Source of the DNA: a bacterium
GTDB lineage: Bacteria; 4484-113; JAFGCY01
Direction: 5' to 3'
Length of the DNA: 64,000 nt
Assembly (NCBI GenBank): GCA_020849855.1
Contig: JADZFO010000003.1
Coordinates: forward strand, 34,611-98,610
A program made the position numbers and the translations under genes. The notes beneath the pieces are model-generated. The model was not told the DNA's origin, did no database searches, and saw only the letters and a program-made list of their open reading frames with translations. Below are positions 42,231 to 51,018 of this stretch, in pieces. How positions within the stretch are numbered: the first letter of the stretch is position 1; every line of letters starts with the position of its first letter.

Positions 42231-43340
42231 ATGAGCTGGACCGTAATCCTGCTGCTGGCGGGCGGCCTCACGCTTCTCGTTCTTGGCGCCGAAGTGCTCG
42301 TGCGCGGCGCTGCGCGACTGGCGGCAATCGCCGGGATACCTCCGCTGCTGGTGGGGCTGACAGTCGTTTCGCTCTGCACAAGCGCGCCTGAGTTTGCCGT
42401 CTGCATCAAATCTGCAATGAGCTCCCAGGGCGATGTGGCACTTGGCAACATTGTTGGCTCCAACATCTTCAACGTGCTGTGTATTCTCGGGCTCAGCGCT
42501 CTGGTTGCCCCGCTGCCGGTCGCGCAGCGCCTTCTGCGCCTGGATGTGCCGCTGATGGTGCTGGCCTCCCTGGTGGTACTTCTGCTGGCACTGGACAGCA
42601 CTATTGGCCGCTTTGATGGCTTCTTCCTTTTGGCCGGCGCCGTGGTCTACTTCATCTTCGTCCTGCGGCAGGGTCAAAAGGAGAGCAGGAAGGTAAAGCA
42701 GGAGTACGAGGAGCAGTATGGCTCCGCTAAGAAATCAGATCGCAGTGCTCGTGTCGTGGCCCTTCAAATGCTGCTGGTGATTGTGGGCGTGGCGATGCTG
42801 GTGCAGGGAGCTGAGTGGCTGGTCCAGGGCGCAGTGAGCATCGCCAGTGCGCTGGGCGTATCCGAGCTGATCATCGGCCTGACCATCATCGCTGCGGGTA
42901 CCGGCCTCCCTGAGCTTGCCGCCTCCGTCGTGGCTGGCCTGCGGGGCGAAAAGGACATCGCAGTTGGCAATGCAATCGGCTCCTGCATCTTCAATCTGAT
43001 TGCTGTGCTCGGCCTGACGGCTGCAATTGCCCCTGAGCCGCTGATGATTGCCAGCCAGATGCTCAAGATGGATCTGCCAGTGATGCTCGCCAGCGCCGTC
43101 GCCTGCCTGCCGATCTTTTACCGCGGCTGGCGGATCGACCGCTGGGAAGGTGCGTTGTTCCTCTTCTTCTATGCTGCTTACGTGGCAGAGCTGGTGCTTA
43201 TCTCAACTTCGTCCGAATTTGAACCGACGCTCAGGACTACGCTGCTGTTTTTTGCCCTGCCCTTGAGCGCAGTTACGCTTCTGGTACTGGTGCTGCGTCA
43301 GCTGAAGAAAGAAAGGACGGCGGAGTCTGCCGGGGCCTGA
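42231..43340 (+). CDS. CaCA-family sodium/calcium antiporter (YrbG-like)
   Basis: 369 residues, about ten membrane helices in two homologous halves. The alpha repeats are clear: VGLTVVSLCTSAPEFAVCIKSAM ... GNIVGSNIFNVLCILG in the first half and IGLTIIAAGTGLPELAASVVAGL ... GNAIGSCIFNLIAVLG in the second, the ion-binding core of Na/Ca exchangers. It exports calcium or a similar cation using an ion gradient at the cytoplasmic membrane. The central loop between the halves is charged (QKESRKVKQEYEEQYGSAKKSDRS). GATAAT lies seven bases before ATG 42231. Confidence 0.92.
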   Translation: MSWTVILLLAGGLTLLVLGAEVLVRGAARLAAIAGIPPLLVGLTVVSLCTSAPEFAVCIKSAMSSQGDVALGNIVGSNIFNVLCILGLSALVAPLPVAQRLLRLDVPLMVLASLVVLLLALDSTIGRFDGFFLLAGAVVYFIFVLRQGQKESRKVKQEYEEQYGSAKKSDRSARVVALQMLLVIVGVAMLVQGAEWLVQGAVSIASALGVSELIIGLTIIAAGTGLPELAASVVAGLRGEKDIAVGNAIGSCIFNLIAVLGLTAAIAPEPLMIASQMLKMDLPVMLASAVACLPIFYRGWRIDRWEGALFLFFYAAYVAELVLISTSSEFEPTLRTTLLFFALPLSAVTLLVLVLRQLKKERTAESAGA

Positions 43341-43484
43341 AGCCTGTGTGCATCAGGCGTCAGGGTCAGGCTGAGACCAGCTCTCAGCCCGCTGGCGGGA
43401 ACAAGCTCAGCAGTAGCGAGTCTGAATCACCTGGTCTCGTCTCACGGCGTGCTGACGCTAGCCAAAGTTTAATCTCCCGCCGCT

Positions 43485-43513
43485 TTGACCTGCTCCGGCT
43501 GCCGTGTTATAAG
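43485..43513 (+). promoter_or_regulatory. Sigma-70-type promoter of the PilB/GspE gene
   Basis: TTGACC (43485-43490), 17-nt spacer, TATAAG (43508-43513). Predicted transcript start near 43520, giving a leader of about 90 nt. Confidence 0.65.
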
Positions 43514-43523
43514 ATTAGCTGTT

Positions 43524-43609
43524 AGTCGCCACGGGGCCAGTTGAGGTGGGCATTCCCCTGCGCTTACCCTCCTGCGGGGCGACGACCTAGCGAACGCTAA
43601 GGAGCGACT
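43524..43609 (+). promoter_or_regulatory. Structured 5' leader with competing base pairings
   Basis: The segment GTCGCC (43525-43530) can pair with GGCGAC (43578-43583). The overlapping AGTCGC (43524-43529) can instead pair with GCGACT (43604-43609), which lies between the AAGGAG ribosome site and the ATG. The two pairings exclude each other and one would mask translation initiation. Known c-di-GMP riboswitch core sequences were not recognised. Confidence 0.3.
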
Positions 43610-43611
43610 GC

Positions 43612-45426
43612 ATGCAGAAAAAACTCGGCGAGATGCTGGTTGACGCCGGCGTCCTGACCCTGGAGCAGCTCCAGGAAAGCCTCGAGGCGCAGCGCGAGAG
43701 CGGCAAGCGCCTGGGCGAGGTGGTGGTCGATCTGCAGATGACCACCGAAGATGATGTTCAGGATGTCCTCGCCAATCAGCTCGGTATTGAAAAAGTCAAC
43801 CTCTATGAGGAGAAGATCGATACCGACTCCGCCCGCCTGATCTCCAGCGACATGATCACCCGTCACCAGGCCATGCCCATCCGTCAGGAGGGCAACAACA
43901 TCATCGTGGCCATGGTGGACCCGCTGAACCTGCTGGCGATTGACGACATCCGCCTTTCCACCGGCCTGGATGTGGTGCCCCGCATCACCTCCCCCCATGC
44001 GCTGAAGTTTGCCTATGACCAGCTCTTCGGTGTTACCGCCGAGGCTGAGAAGCACATGGAGGAGTACCGCCAGGAGCAGATCAAGAAGGGCTATGTCATC
44101 GACGAGGCCCTGATTGACAAAGCGACCCTGGCCGAGGTGGAGCAGGCGCCGATCGTCAAGCTGGTGGACACGGTGCTGACCGGCGCAGTTGATCACCGCG
44201 CTTCTGATATCCACCTCGAGCCCAAGGAAGACCACGCCGTCGTGCGTTACCGCGTGGACGGCATGCTGCACCGCATCCTGACCATCCCGCGCCACGCGGT
44301 GGCTGCGGTGACCGCGCGTCTGAAGATCATGGCGCGCTGCGACACTTCCGAGCGCCGCAAGCCGCAGGACGGCCGTATCGATCTGTCTCTGCGCGACAAC
44401 CAGTTCGACATCCGCTTCAGCGTCGTGCCGACGATCTTCGGTGAGAAGATCGTCATGCGTCTGCTGAACAAGACCAGCGCCAACTTCAAGCTTACTGACC
44501 TCGGCTTCGACGAGGAGGAGATGGCGACCTTCAACGACCTGACCAGCCGTCCGCACGGGATCATCCTGATCACCGGGCCGACGGGTTCCGGCAAGTCGAC
44601 GACCCTGATCGCCACCCTGTCCAAGATCGCCACCGAGACCGTAAACGTGATGACGGTGGAAGACCCGGTGGAGTACCAGCTGGACCGCATCAACCAGGTC
44701 CACGTGAACTCCAAGGTCGGCCTGACCTTCGCCACCGCGCTGCGTACCTTCATGCGTCAGGACCCGGACATCATCATGGTTGGAGAGATCCGTGACTATG
44801 AGACCGCCGACCTGGCCGTGAACGCCGCGCTCACCGGCCACCTGGTGTTCAGCACCCTGCACACCAACGACGCGCCGGGCTCAATTCCGCGACTCAACAA
44901 CCTGGGCGTCCCGCCATTCCTGATCAACGCTTCCGTCATCGGCATCATGGCCCAGCGCCTGGCGCGCAAGCTCTGCCAGCATTGCAAGCAGAGCTATACG
45001 CCGAGCGCCGAGGAGCTGGAGCTGATCCGCGGCGCCTATAGCCAGGCGGAGTTTGGCGATCATCCGGTGATGTACCGCGCCAAGGGCTGCAAGTTCTGCA
45101 ACCACCTGGGCTATGCGGGCCGTAACGGCATCTTCGAGATCTTCCGCATGACCAACGAGATGCGTGCGCTGGTGATGCGCTCCACCGCGATCCACGAGGT
45201 CAAGCGCCTGGCCCGCAGCCAGGGCATGCTGACGCTCTGGGAGTCCGGGGTCAAGAAGGTGCTGCGCGGCGTGACCAGCCTTGAAGAGCTGCTGCGTATC
45301 GCCCGTCCGGACTACGAAGAGGACAGCGAGGCCGCGGAGGAGGCTGCCAGCGGCGGCGGCGTGCGCGCCTTCCTGGCGGAGGCCGCGCCGACCCTGGCCG
45401 AGGTGGAGAGCTTCAGCTCCTTCTAA
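43612..45426 (+). CDS. pilB: Type IV pilus / type II secretion assembly ATPase with MshEN domain
   Basis: 604 residues. N-terminal MshEN-type domain (KLGEMLVDAGVLTLEQLQESLEAQRESGKRLGEVVVDLQMTTEDDVQDVLANQLG), a fold that binds c-di-GMP in several relatives. The GspE/PilB ATPase follows: Walker A GPTGSGKSTTL (about residue 322), the Asp box, Walker B DIIMVGEIRD (about 385) and the His box (GHLVFSTLHTNDAPG). A zinc-binding tetracysteine (CQHC ... CKFC, about 455 and 492) is typical of extension ATPases. It powers assembly of pilin or pseudopilin at the inner membrane. AAGGAGCGACTGC precedes the ATG. No pilM-Q or pilin genes are adjacent, so PilB versus GspE is open. Confidence 0.93.
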   Translation: MQKKLGEMLVDAGVLTLEQLQESLEAQRESGKRLGEVVVDLQMTTEDDVQDVLANQLGIEKVNLYEEKIDTDSARLISSDMITRHQAMPIRQEGNNIIVAMVDPLNLLAIDDIRLSTGLDVVPRITSPHALKFAYDQLFGVTAEAEKHMEEYRQEQIKKGYVIDEALIDKATLAEVEQAPIVKLVDTVLTGAVDHRASDIHLEPKEDHAVVRYRVDGMLHRILTIPRHAVAAVTARLKIMARCDTSERRKPQDGRIDLSLRDNQFDIRFSVVPTIFGEKIVMRLLNKTSANFKLTDLGFDEEEMATFNDLTSRPHGIILITGPTGSGKSTTLIATLSKIATETVNVMTVEDPVEYQLDRINQVHVNSKVGLTFATALRTFMRQDPDIIMVGEIRDYETADLAVNAALTGHLVFSTLHTNDAPGSIPRLNNLGVPPFLINASVIGIMAQRLARKLCQHCKQSYTPSAEELELIRGAYSQAEFGDHPVMYRAKGCKFCNHLGYAGRNGIFEIFRMTNEMRALVMRSTAIHEVKRLARSQGMLTLWESGVKKVLRGVTSLEELLRIARPDYEEDSEAAEEAASGGGVRAFLAEAAPTLAEVESFSSF

Positions 45427-45475
45427 GCTGGCCGCAACCCGGCTGGCGGCCGGTACAGACAATCTACGAGTATCA

Positions 45476-45508
45476 ACAAGGCGGGCAGCAATGCCCGCCT
45501 TGTCTTTT
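45476..45508 (+). terminator. Rho-independent terminator after the pilB-type gene
   Basis: An 11-bp perfect stem (ACAAGGCGGGC / GCCCGCCTTGT) with a 6-nt loop, followed by CTTTTG. Confidence 0.85.
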
Positions 45509-45652
45509 GTGTTGGGTGTCGATGTCGCGACCTGGGCCAGTTGGAACTCCCTTGTCACGCCCTACAGGTCTGGGCTGCCAGACTTAACCCGGACTTAGCC
45601 TCCTTCGGACGGGGCCATCCCCTGTGCCTGGCATATGACTGTAAAATCAGAC

Positions 45653-47794
45653 ATGTCGAAAGTCTGCCTGCCACTGATCATGCTTGGCCTCCTTCTTTCC
45701 GGCCTGTGCCTGCTGCTCGCCCAGGCTGGCTGTGCCGGCTCCGGCAGCTCCGGCTATGGCAGCGCTGCTGGCCCTGGACGATCCGGTATCCCCTCGCAGC
45801 CCGCTCCGTCCAGCCCGCGTGTAGCGCAGCCGCCTGTTGCTCTGCCCACGGCAGAGCAGCTGCAGATCCTTGCTGGGATGCCCCAGCGGGCTGGAAGCTA
45901 CTTACCGCAGGATCTCGAGCTCAATGGCAGCAACTGCCTGACCAGCCCCAGCGCCAACATCAGCGTCAGCGCGAATGGCCTCGTCTTTGACCCGGCGACC
46001 CCGCAGAATGGCCTCAAGGGCATGGCCTTCGCCCTTTACCAGTTCAGCGTGCCGGACTATGCCGGTCTGCCGGAGCTGCACTTTGAGTGGAGCGCCGTCA
46101 GTGGCTCGCTCAGCGATGCCAGCATCATGGTGCTCAACGTCCAGACCGGGCGCTGGGAGGCCTATGGACTGGACCTCAGTTTGAAAGTGACACTGCCACA
46201 GCTGGCAGCCTACTTCGATGCCAACGGCATTCTGAGCTGCGCAGTGGTGATCGGCGCCGACGCCCCGGCCGAGCTGAGCCGCATCCGCCTGGGCAGCCAG
46301 CCGCCAGTGGTTGTGGTCAGCTCAGCGCCGCTGCTGGCCTTTCCCCCACAGCACTTTGACTTCGACGCCAGTGCCAGCAGCGATCCTGACGGCAGCATCG
46401 TTGAATACCTTTGGGATCCCGAAGGCGACGGCAGCTTCGTGTCCAGCGGCGCAGATCCACACTTCGGCTATGACTATGAGTTCATCTTCAACAATGCGCC
46501 ACGGATCCGCGTGCTTGACGACAGCGGGACCTACAGCGAGGCGCAGATTGAGATGCGCCTGACCGGCAGCCGCATCATGAGCTTTGGCAACCTGGATCGC
46601 GACTTTGAAGCCAGGTCGGTGCTTACAGACAGCGCCAGTGGCAAGGTTTATGTTGCCGGCAGCTCAACTCAGACTGAGCTGGATGCCCGATTTTCCTTCA
46701 TCGACCCGCTTGAGCAGGATGGAGTGAGCTGCAGCTGGGGCGGCGCGGGAGATGACATCCTGGAGGACATCGCGCTCGGCGCCGGCGGCGTTGTGGCGGT
46801 GGGCAGTACCCGCAGCTTTGGCGACGACCAGCAGGCCCTGCTGCAGTTCTGGAGCTCGGGCGGCTTCCTGACGAGCAGCTTCCGGCTCAGCCAGAGCGAT
46901 GTGCTGAGCGAGTTCCGCAGCGTAGTAGTGACGAACGACAGCATCTATGCCGCCGGGCTCTTCTTCGACCAGGGGGTCGGCCGGCCCTTTGCCCTGCTGG
47001 TAGCCTTCAACCTGCTGGGTGAGATTCAGTGGGCCCGCAGCATCATCGCGCCGGGCAACTGCTTTCTTAACGAGCTGCGCCTGCGACCGCAGACACCGCT
47101 GGGCCCGCCCATGCTGCTGGCCGGAGGCGTCTATCAGCCCAGCGCAGGCGAGAACCAGGCCTTCTTTGCGCGCTACGATCTCAGCGGCAACCTGCTGGAG
47201 GCCCTCAGCTGGGGCGATACCGGGCGACCTGAGGAGGCGACGGACATCGCCCTGGCCGGCACCAGCGTTCTCCCCGTGGCTTACGTCAGCGGCATGGCAG
47301 GTTCCCAGCGCTGCTTCGTCAGCATCCCCGGCGGCGCCGCGAAGAGCTTCAGTGTCAACCCCAGCAGCCTCAGCTGCGCCGGTCTGCTGCGCCGCGACAA
47401 CAGCTCGGTGAACCTGCTGATAAATGCCAGCAACGCCGGCGGTGGCGAGCTGCTGCAGCTGGTGATCGACAGCGGCCTGGAGACCGTGAACTTCGTCGGC
47501 ACAAGCTTCAGCGGAGACGACAGCTTCAGCTTTAACGACGCCCAGCCCTGGGCCAGCGGCCTGGTGGCTGTTGGCCGAATGCTCGGCGAACTGCCCCAGC
47601 AGCAGGACAGCTTCAGCTTTGGCAGCCACACTGAAAGCGCTTTGTGGACAAGCGAAAGCCCCAGCCAGGGCACGCTCTCGGGCCTCAGCGCGGTGGAGAC
47701 CGAGCACGAGATGAACATCATCATTGTCACAAACTTCAACCTTGACGCCGGCGCCAATTTCCAGAACCTCCTGCTGCTGCTGCCGCCGGAGTAG
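45653..47794 (+). CDS. PKD-domain lipoprotein with propeller-like C-terminus
   Basis: 713-residue lipoprotein. ATG 45653 is chosen over an upstream in-frame ATG because the signal peptide (CLPLIMLGLLLSGLCLLLAQAGC) starts there and TAAAAT ends five bases before it. The shared N-terminal domain is present (MAFALYQFSVPDYAGLPELHFEW ... ASIMVLNVQTGRWEAY ... LSRIRLGSQPP). One PKD domain follows (SASSDPDGSIVEYLWDPEGDGSF) and then ~50-residue repeats with IYAAGL, VVAVGST and LLAGGVY-type strands, typical of delta-60/propeller-like repeats. Closely similar in plan to the 56-60 kb pair. Convergent with the next gene; the stops are 3 bp apart. Confidence 0.85.
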   Translation: MSKVCLPLIMLGLLLSGLCLLLAQAGCAGSGSSGYGSAAGPGRSGIPSQPAPSSPRVAQPPVALPTAEQLQILAGMPQRAGSYLPQDLELNGSNCLTSPSANISVSANGLVFDPATPQNGLKGMAFALYQFSVPDYAGLPELHFEWSAVSGSLSDASIMVLNVQTGRWEAYGLDLSLKVTLPQLAAYFDANGILSCAVVIGADAPAELSRIRLGSQPPVVVVSSAPLLAFPPQHFDFDASASSDPDGSIVEYLWDPEGDGSFVSSGADPHFGYDYEFIFNNAPRIRVLDDSGTYSEAQIEMRLTGSRIMSFGNLDRDFEARSVLTDSASGKVYVAGSSTQTELDARFSFIDPLEQDGVSCSWGGAGDDILEDIALGAGGVVAVGSTRSFGDDQQALLQFWSSGGFLTSSFRLSQSDVLSEFRSVVVTNDSIYAAGLFFDQGVGRPFALLVAFNLLGEIQWARSIIAPGNCFLNELRLRPQTPLGPPMLLAGGVYQPSAGENQAFFARYDLSGNLLEALSWGDTGRPEEATDIALAGTSVLPVAYVSGMAGSQRCFVSIPGGAAKSFSVNPSSLSCAGLLRRDNSSVNLLINASNAGGGELLQLVIDSGLETVNFVGTSFSGDDSFSFNDAQPWASGLVAVGRMLGELPQQQDSFSFGSHTESALWTSESPSQGTLSGLSAVETEHEMNIIIVTNFNLDAGANFQNLLLLLPPE

Positions 47795-47797
47795 TGC

Positions 47798-49258
47798 TTA
47801 TGCGCCGTGCCACCACTCCATGTGGCGGCGCTGGGTCTCCAGATAGCTGTGTTCCTTGAAGAACTTGTCATAAAAGTCCAGGTCGATGTGCTGGGCCTGC
47901 AGATAGGTCAGGATAAACACCGCGGGCACCGTCGCCGGGAACTTGCCGTAGCTGTCCAGAATGTACTGCGCCTGCAGGGCCACGCAGGCCTGGAAGTGCT
48001 CATCGTGGAACAGCGCCGCGCTGCGGATCCTGCTGCTCTCTTTCCAGGGCCCCGGGGTGTCCTTGTTAAAGGGCCCGCCGCCGCCGAACTTGCGCTCGGT
48101 CACCGCCCGCACCGCCGCCCGCATGTCCGGGTAGTGCGGATAGGTATAGGCGGTGAAGACGCCCGGCCGGCCGGTGACATGCGGCAGCGGCCAGTCCTCG
48201 CGGGTCTGGAACTCAAAGCCGAGGCCCGGCACCTCAGGGTTGCCGCTGGCGCCCAGCACGCTGAAGCGGTCGAGGCCGTCAAACATCCAGCCGCCGAGGC
48301 CCAGGGCCTGCAGCATCAGCATCCCGGCATAGCAGCTGGTGGTGCACTCGGCCGTCGACTCGGTGATCGCATACTGCTCGACGAAGCTCAGGGGGTAGGG
48401 GTGCTCGACATCGACCAGATCTTTAAACTCCTCCATGCCGGGGATCTGCTGGCCCTTCAGGTCGTCAAAGATGCAGTAGCCGTTCTGGGTCAGGAAGCAC
48501 AGGATCAGCAGCAGGTGCTGGGCCACATCGGTGACCGGGATGACCATCGTTGTCCCGGGCCGGTTCACGCACCAGGTGTTGTGGCCCTCCATATAGGGCT
48601 CCATCGGCGGCAGGTTCAGCCGCCCATCCGCCAGCTTCACCACCAGCTGGCGGTGCGCATCCAGCCAGCTCTGCAGCTTGACCTCGCCAGCCGCGTTGCG
48701 CTCCAGCAGCGCCCCGGAGTCGCGGGTCGGCAGCAGGTAGACGCCCTCGTCGTCGGTATAGAAGAACTCGCAGGTGTGGAAGCCCGCCGCCGAGGGGAAA
48801 GTCCGCCCGCCCGCCGCCGCGGAGTAGTTCGCCAGCTGCGGCGCATAGCGCTCGTTGCGGGTGATCATGTGGTGCCAGCCGGTGTTGCCGGCCATGCTGG
48901 CCAGCACCAGCATCTGCTCGGTGGGGTCCAGGGGCTGCGGCGCGTGCCGGCTCTTATAGGCCAGCGGCCCATCGGGGATCTCAAAGCCCAGGCCAAAGCG
49001 CCGCGCCCGCCGGCCGTGCAGGGCCTCGATCAGCGGGAACTGCACCGCCGCCTGCAGCCCTGGATGCCCCGCCGGCATCCCGTCGAGGCGCACCTTGTCC
49101 AGCAGCAGGCGGCCGCTGCTCTCAAGCTCGGCGCCCCAGGCCCGCAGCTGAATCGCGCTCAGCACTCCGCCGGTGCCGATGAGCAGCCGCGCCAGCGCGG
49201 ACCTGCGGGTCAGCTCTCCAGTGCCGCTGCGGCGCTGGGACTCGTCATGTGTCGCCAT
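47798..49258 (-). CDS. Tat-like exported protein, possible nitroreductase-like fold
   Basis: 486 residues. ATG 49258 is preceded by GGGAGGCTTCT. Close to the N-terminus is a twin-arginine signal (LTRRSALARLLIGTGGVLSA). The mature protein contains TEQMLVLASMAGNTGWHHMITRNERYAPQLANYSAAAGGRTFPSAAGFHTCEFFYTDDEGVYLL. The P-S-A-G-x-H-x-x-E/x-F-Y pattern is reminiscent of nitroreductase/ThcOx-type flavoproteins, and Tat export would fit a cofactor-carrying enzyme, but flavin-binding residues cannot be confirmed by eye. Gly/Trp-rich C-terminal half. Function uncertain. Confidence 0.8.
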   Translation of the reverse strand: MATHDESQRRSGTGELTRRSALARLLIGTGGVLSAIQLRAWGAELESSGRLLLDKVRLDGMPAGHPGLQAAVQFPLIEALHGRRARRFGLGFEIPDGPLAYKSRHAPQPLDPTEQMLVLASMAGNTGWHHMITRNERYAPQLANYSAAAGGRTFPSAAGFHTCEFFYTDDEGVYLLPTRDSGALLERNAAGEVKLQSWLDAHRQLVVKLADGRLNLPPMEPYMEGHNTWCVNRPGTTMVIPVTDVAQHLLLILCFLTQNGYCIFDDLKGQQIPGMEEFKDLVDVEHPYPLSFVEQYAITESTAECTTSCYAGMLMLQALGLGGWMFDGLDRFSVLGASGNPEVPGLGFEFQTREDWPLPHVTGRPGVFTAYTYPHYPDMRAAVRAVTERKFGGGGPFNKDTPGPWKESSRIRSAALFHDEHFQACVALQAQYILDSYGKFPATVPAVFILTYLQAQHIDLDFYDKFFKEHSYLETQRRHMEWWHGA

Positions 49259-50170
49259 AGAAGCCTCCCATCCTCGAGTCCACCGCCCTGCGGGCTCCGC
49301 ACCTTGGCAGGTCGCCGCGGGGCTGGGGCGATTGTAACCCGCCGGCCTGCCGCTTTGCGCCGATCCCGGCAATAAACAGCAAAAATTGGCCGGACTGCGA
49401 AGCTTTTGTTATGCAGAAAGGCAAGCAGTCCTGAGGGCCAGCCCCGACAGTCCACAGCCGGCCGCCGCCATGCCGCCGCCCGGCCGCCGCCCGGCCGCTG
49501 TGGGCGATGGGCCGGCCACGCCATGCCGCCGCGAAGCAGCACCGCCCAAGCCCAGCCCGGCCGCGCCTCTTTGCGCTGGACGCTTGCACGGTTCTGCAGC
49601 TGTCAGCCTGCCAGGCCCGGCAGCGTCGCCAGTCCGGGTGCACTTGCTGGCAGCCAGCCCGGGGCAAAGTTTTAACCTGCAGTGCCCGATTTGCACGTTG
49701 GAGAGTTCTTTCAAAATAGCCGGGGCGGCACTTTTAACCTTCATCCCTGAAAAAGCACCTGAAAGAAGCACTCTGCATTTTGTACTTTGAAAATCGAAAA
49801 CGCGCTTTCATTCCCTCATCATTCCCGCCCATGGACAGCTTGCCTGTAAACATAATCAAGTAATGCCCTCCACCTTTCGCCTGCGGGACAGCGCCAGCGC
49901 AGGCCATCAGGCCCGCTGCGCTGCCAGGCCCATCCAGACACCCACGCCCGATCCACCCAGGCACCCGGCCTCTGCAGGCACCCAGCCAGTCAAGGTGCAC
50001 GGCCAGTCCAGATGCACGGCCAGTCCAGGCAGCCGGCCCGCTTAGACACCCGGCCCGCCCAGGCGCACGGCGCGGCCCGGAAAGTGTACCCGCGCTGCAG
50101 GCCCTTGGGACGCCCCGCGGCCCGTGTTATCACAAGGGAGCCGGCTTTATCACAACAGCGCCAGCAACCA

Positions 50171-50281
50171 GCGGATGCTCCGCCGCTCGCAAGCTCGCCG
50201 CGGGCTGGGCTACGCCGGGCAGGCCCGGCAACTGCGAGGGCACCGAGGTGCTTGTTGGGCCCGCATGGCAATGCGGGCAAG
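50171..50281 (+). repeat. Multi-hairpin dispersed repeat, copy R1
   Basis: Begins GCGGATGCTCCGC, contains CGCTCGCAAGCTCGC and TACGCCGGGC..GCCCGGCAACTGCGAGGG, and ends with the perfect hairpin GCCCGCAT-ggca-ATGCGGGC. R2 (50684-50796) and R3 (50886-50966) share the same order of blocks. Confidence 0.7.
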
Positions 50282-50290
50282 CTGGGGCCC

Positions 50291-50308
50291 TGACTGCATA
50301 TGCAGTCA
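50291..50308. repeat. 18-bp palindrome TGACTGCATATGCAGTCA
   Basis: A perfect palindrome. The same sequence, extended to 20 bp, recurs at 51515-51534; both are followed by CG-C-(G/A)-GCGGC. Confidence 0.8.
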
Positions 50309-50318
50309 CGCGGCGGCC

Positions 50319-50490
50319 GGAAAGAAGGAAAGAAGGAGAGAAGGAAAGAAGGAAAGTAGGAGAAAAGGAGAGGGGTGAGGGGAGATGGGAGAGGGGAGGA
50401 GGTGAGGGAGAAGGTGGTGATTGGCGAGTAGCGAGTGGCGAGGGGCGAGGGAGATGGGAGAGGGGTGAGGGGTGAGGGTGAGGAGGGAGT
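50319..50490 (+). repeat. Polypurine / G-run tract
   Basis: About 170 nt almost entirely A and G on the plus strand. It starts with GGAAAGAA microsatellite-like units and ends with GGGG-TGA-GGGG-TGA-GGG-TGAGGA-GGG, which fits a four-run G-quadruplex pattern. No coding signal. Confidence 0.75.
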
Positions 50491-50683
50491 CACCCCTGGG
50501 CGGGCGGTGGGAAGCGGGCCAGGCGCGGGGTGGCTTAAGAATGATGCTGGAGAGGTGTGAGCTGGGAGGTGGCAGGTGGTAGGGAGGGAGGGAAAGGCAA
50601 GGAAGCAGCGCGGCAGAGCTGCTGAGCGCCTACCAAGCGGGCAAGAACCGAGGACCGTTCTTCAATTGGAGCGCGGGCACCCT

Positions 50684-50796
50684 GCGGATGTTCCGCTGCT
50701 CGCAAGCTCGCAGCGGCCTGGGTTACGCCGGGCTAAGCCCGGCAACTGCGAGGGTACCGCGGTGCTTCGGTGGGCCCGCATGGCAATGCGGGCAGG
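50684..50796 (+). repeat. Multi-hairpin dispersed repeat, copy R2
   Basis: Same blocks as R1, with GCCGGGC-TAA-GCCCGGC as an uninterrupted hairpin and GCCCGCAT-ggca-ATGCGGGC at its end. Preceded by TTCAATTGGAGCGCGGGCAC, which recurs after R3. Confidence 0.7.
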
Positions 50797-50885
50797 CTGA
50801 CCTCAACTGCAGACAAGGCCCTTCCCCGGACTGCCGTCCGGGGCCACTTAAGCCCGACTGGGACCACCGGCTTAGCCGGCATCTT

Positions 50886-50966
50886 GCGGATACTCCGCTG
50901 CTCGCAAGCTCGCCGCGGCCTGGGTTACGCCGGGCGGGCCCGGCAACTGCGAGGGTCCCGCGGTGC
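50886..50966 (+). repeat. Multi-hairpin dispersed repeat, copy R3
   Basis: Same blocks as R1/R2 up to CTGCGAGGGTCCCGCGGTGC. Preceded by CCACCGGCTTAGCCGGCATC, a hairpin that recurs at 51010-51030 as CCGGCTTTAGCCGG. Confidence 0.65.
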
Positions 50967-51018
50967 ATCTTCAATTGGAGCGCGGGCACCCTGCCCGCAT
51001 TTTGTCGGACCACCGGCT

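Larger units (their letters stand above)
49259..51018. other. Long non-coding, repeat-rich GC zone
   Basis: About 1.76 kb without a convincing gene. Open frames occur on both strands but have no ribosome sites and are Ala/Pro/Arg low-complexity, as expected from GC bias. The stretch holds an 18-bp palindrome, a polypurine tract and multi-hairpin repeats listed separately. Confidence 0.65.

Noticed and set aside
47807..49375. 522-codon open frame antisense to the Tat-like exported protein
   Set aside because: His/Gln/Arg/Leu-biased shadow; the minus-strand gene has a Tat signal and a strong ribosome site.
49386..50500. Several Ala/Pro/Arg-rich open frames in the non-coding GC zone
   Set aside because: Present on both strands, no ribosome sites, cross repeats and the polypurine tract.
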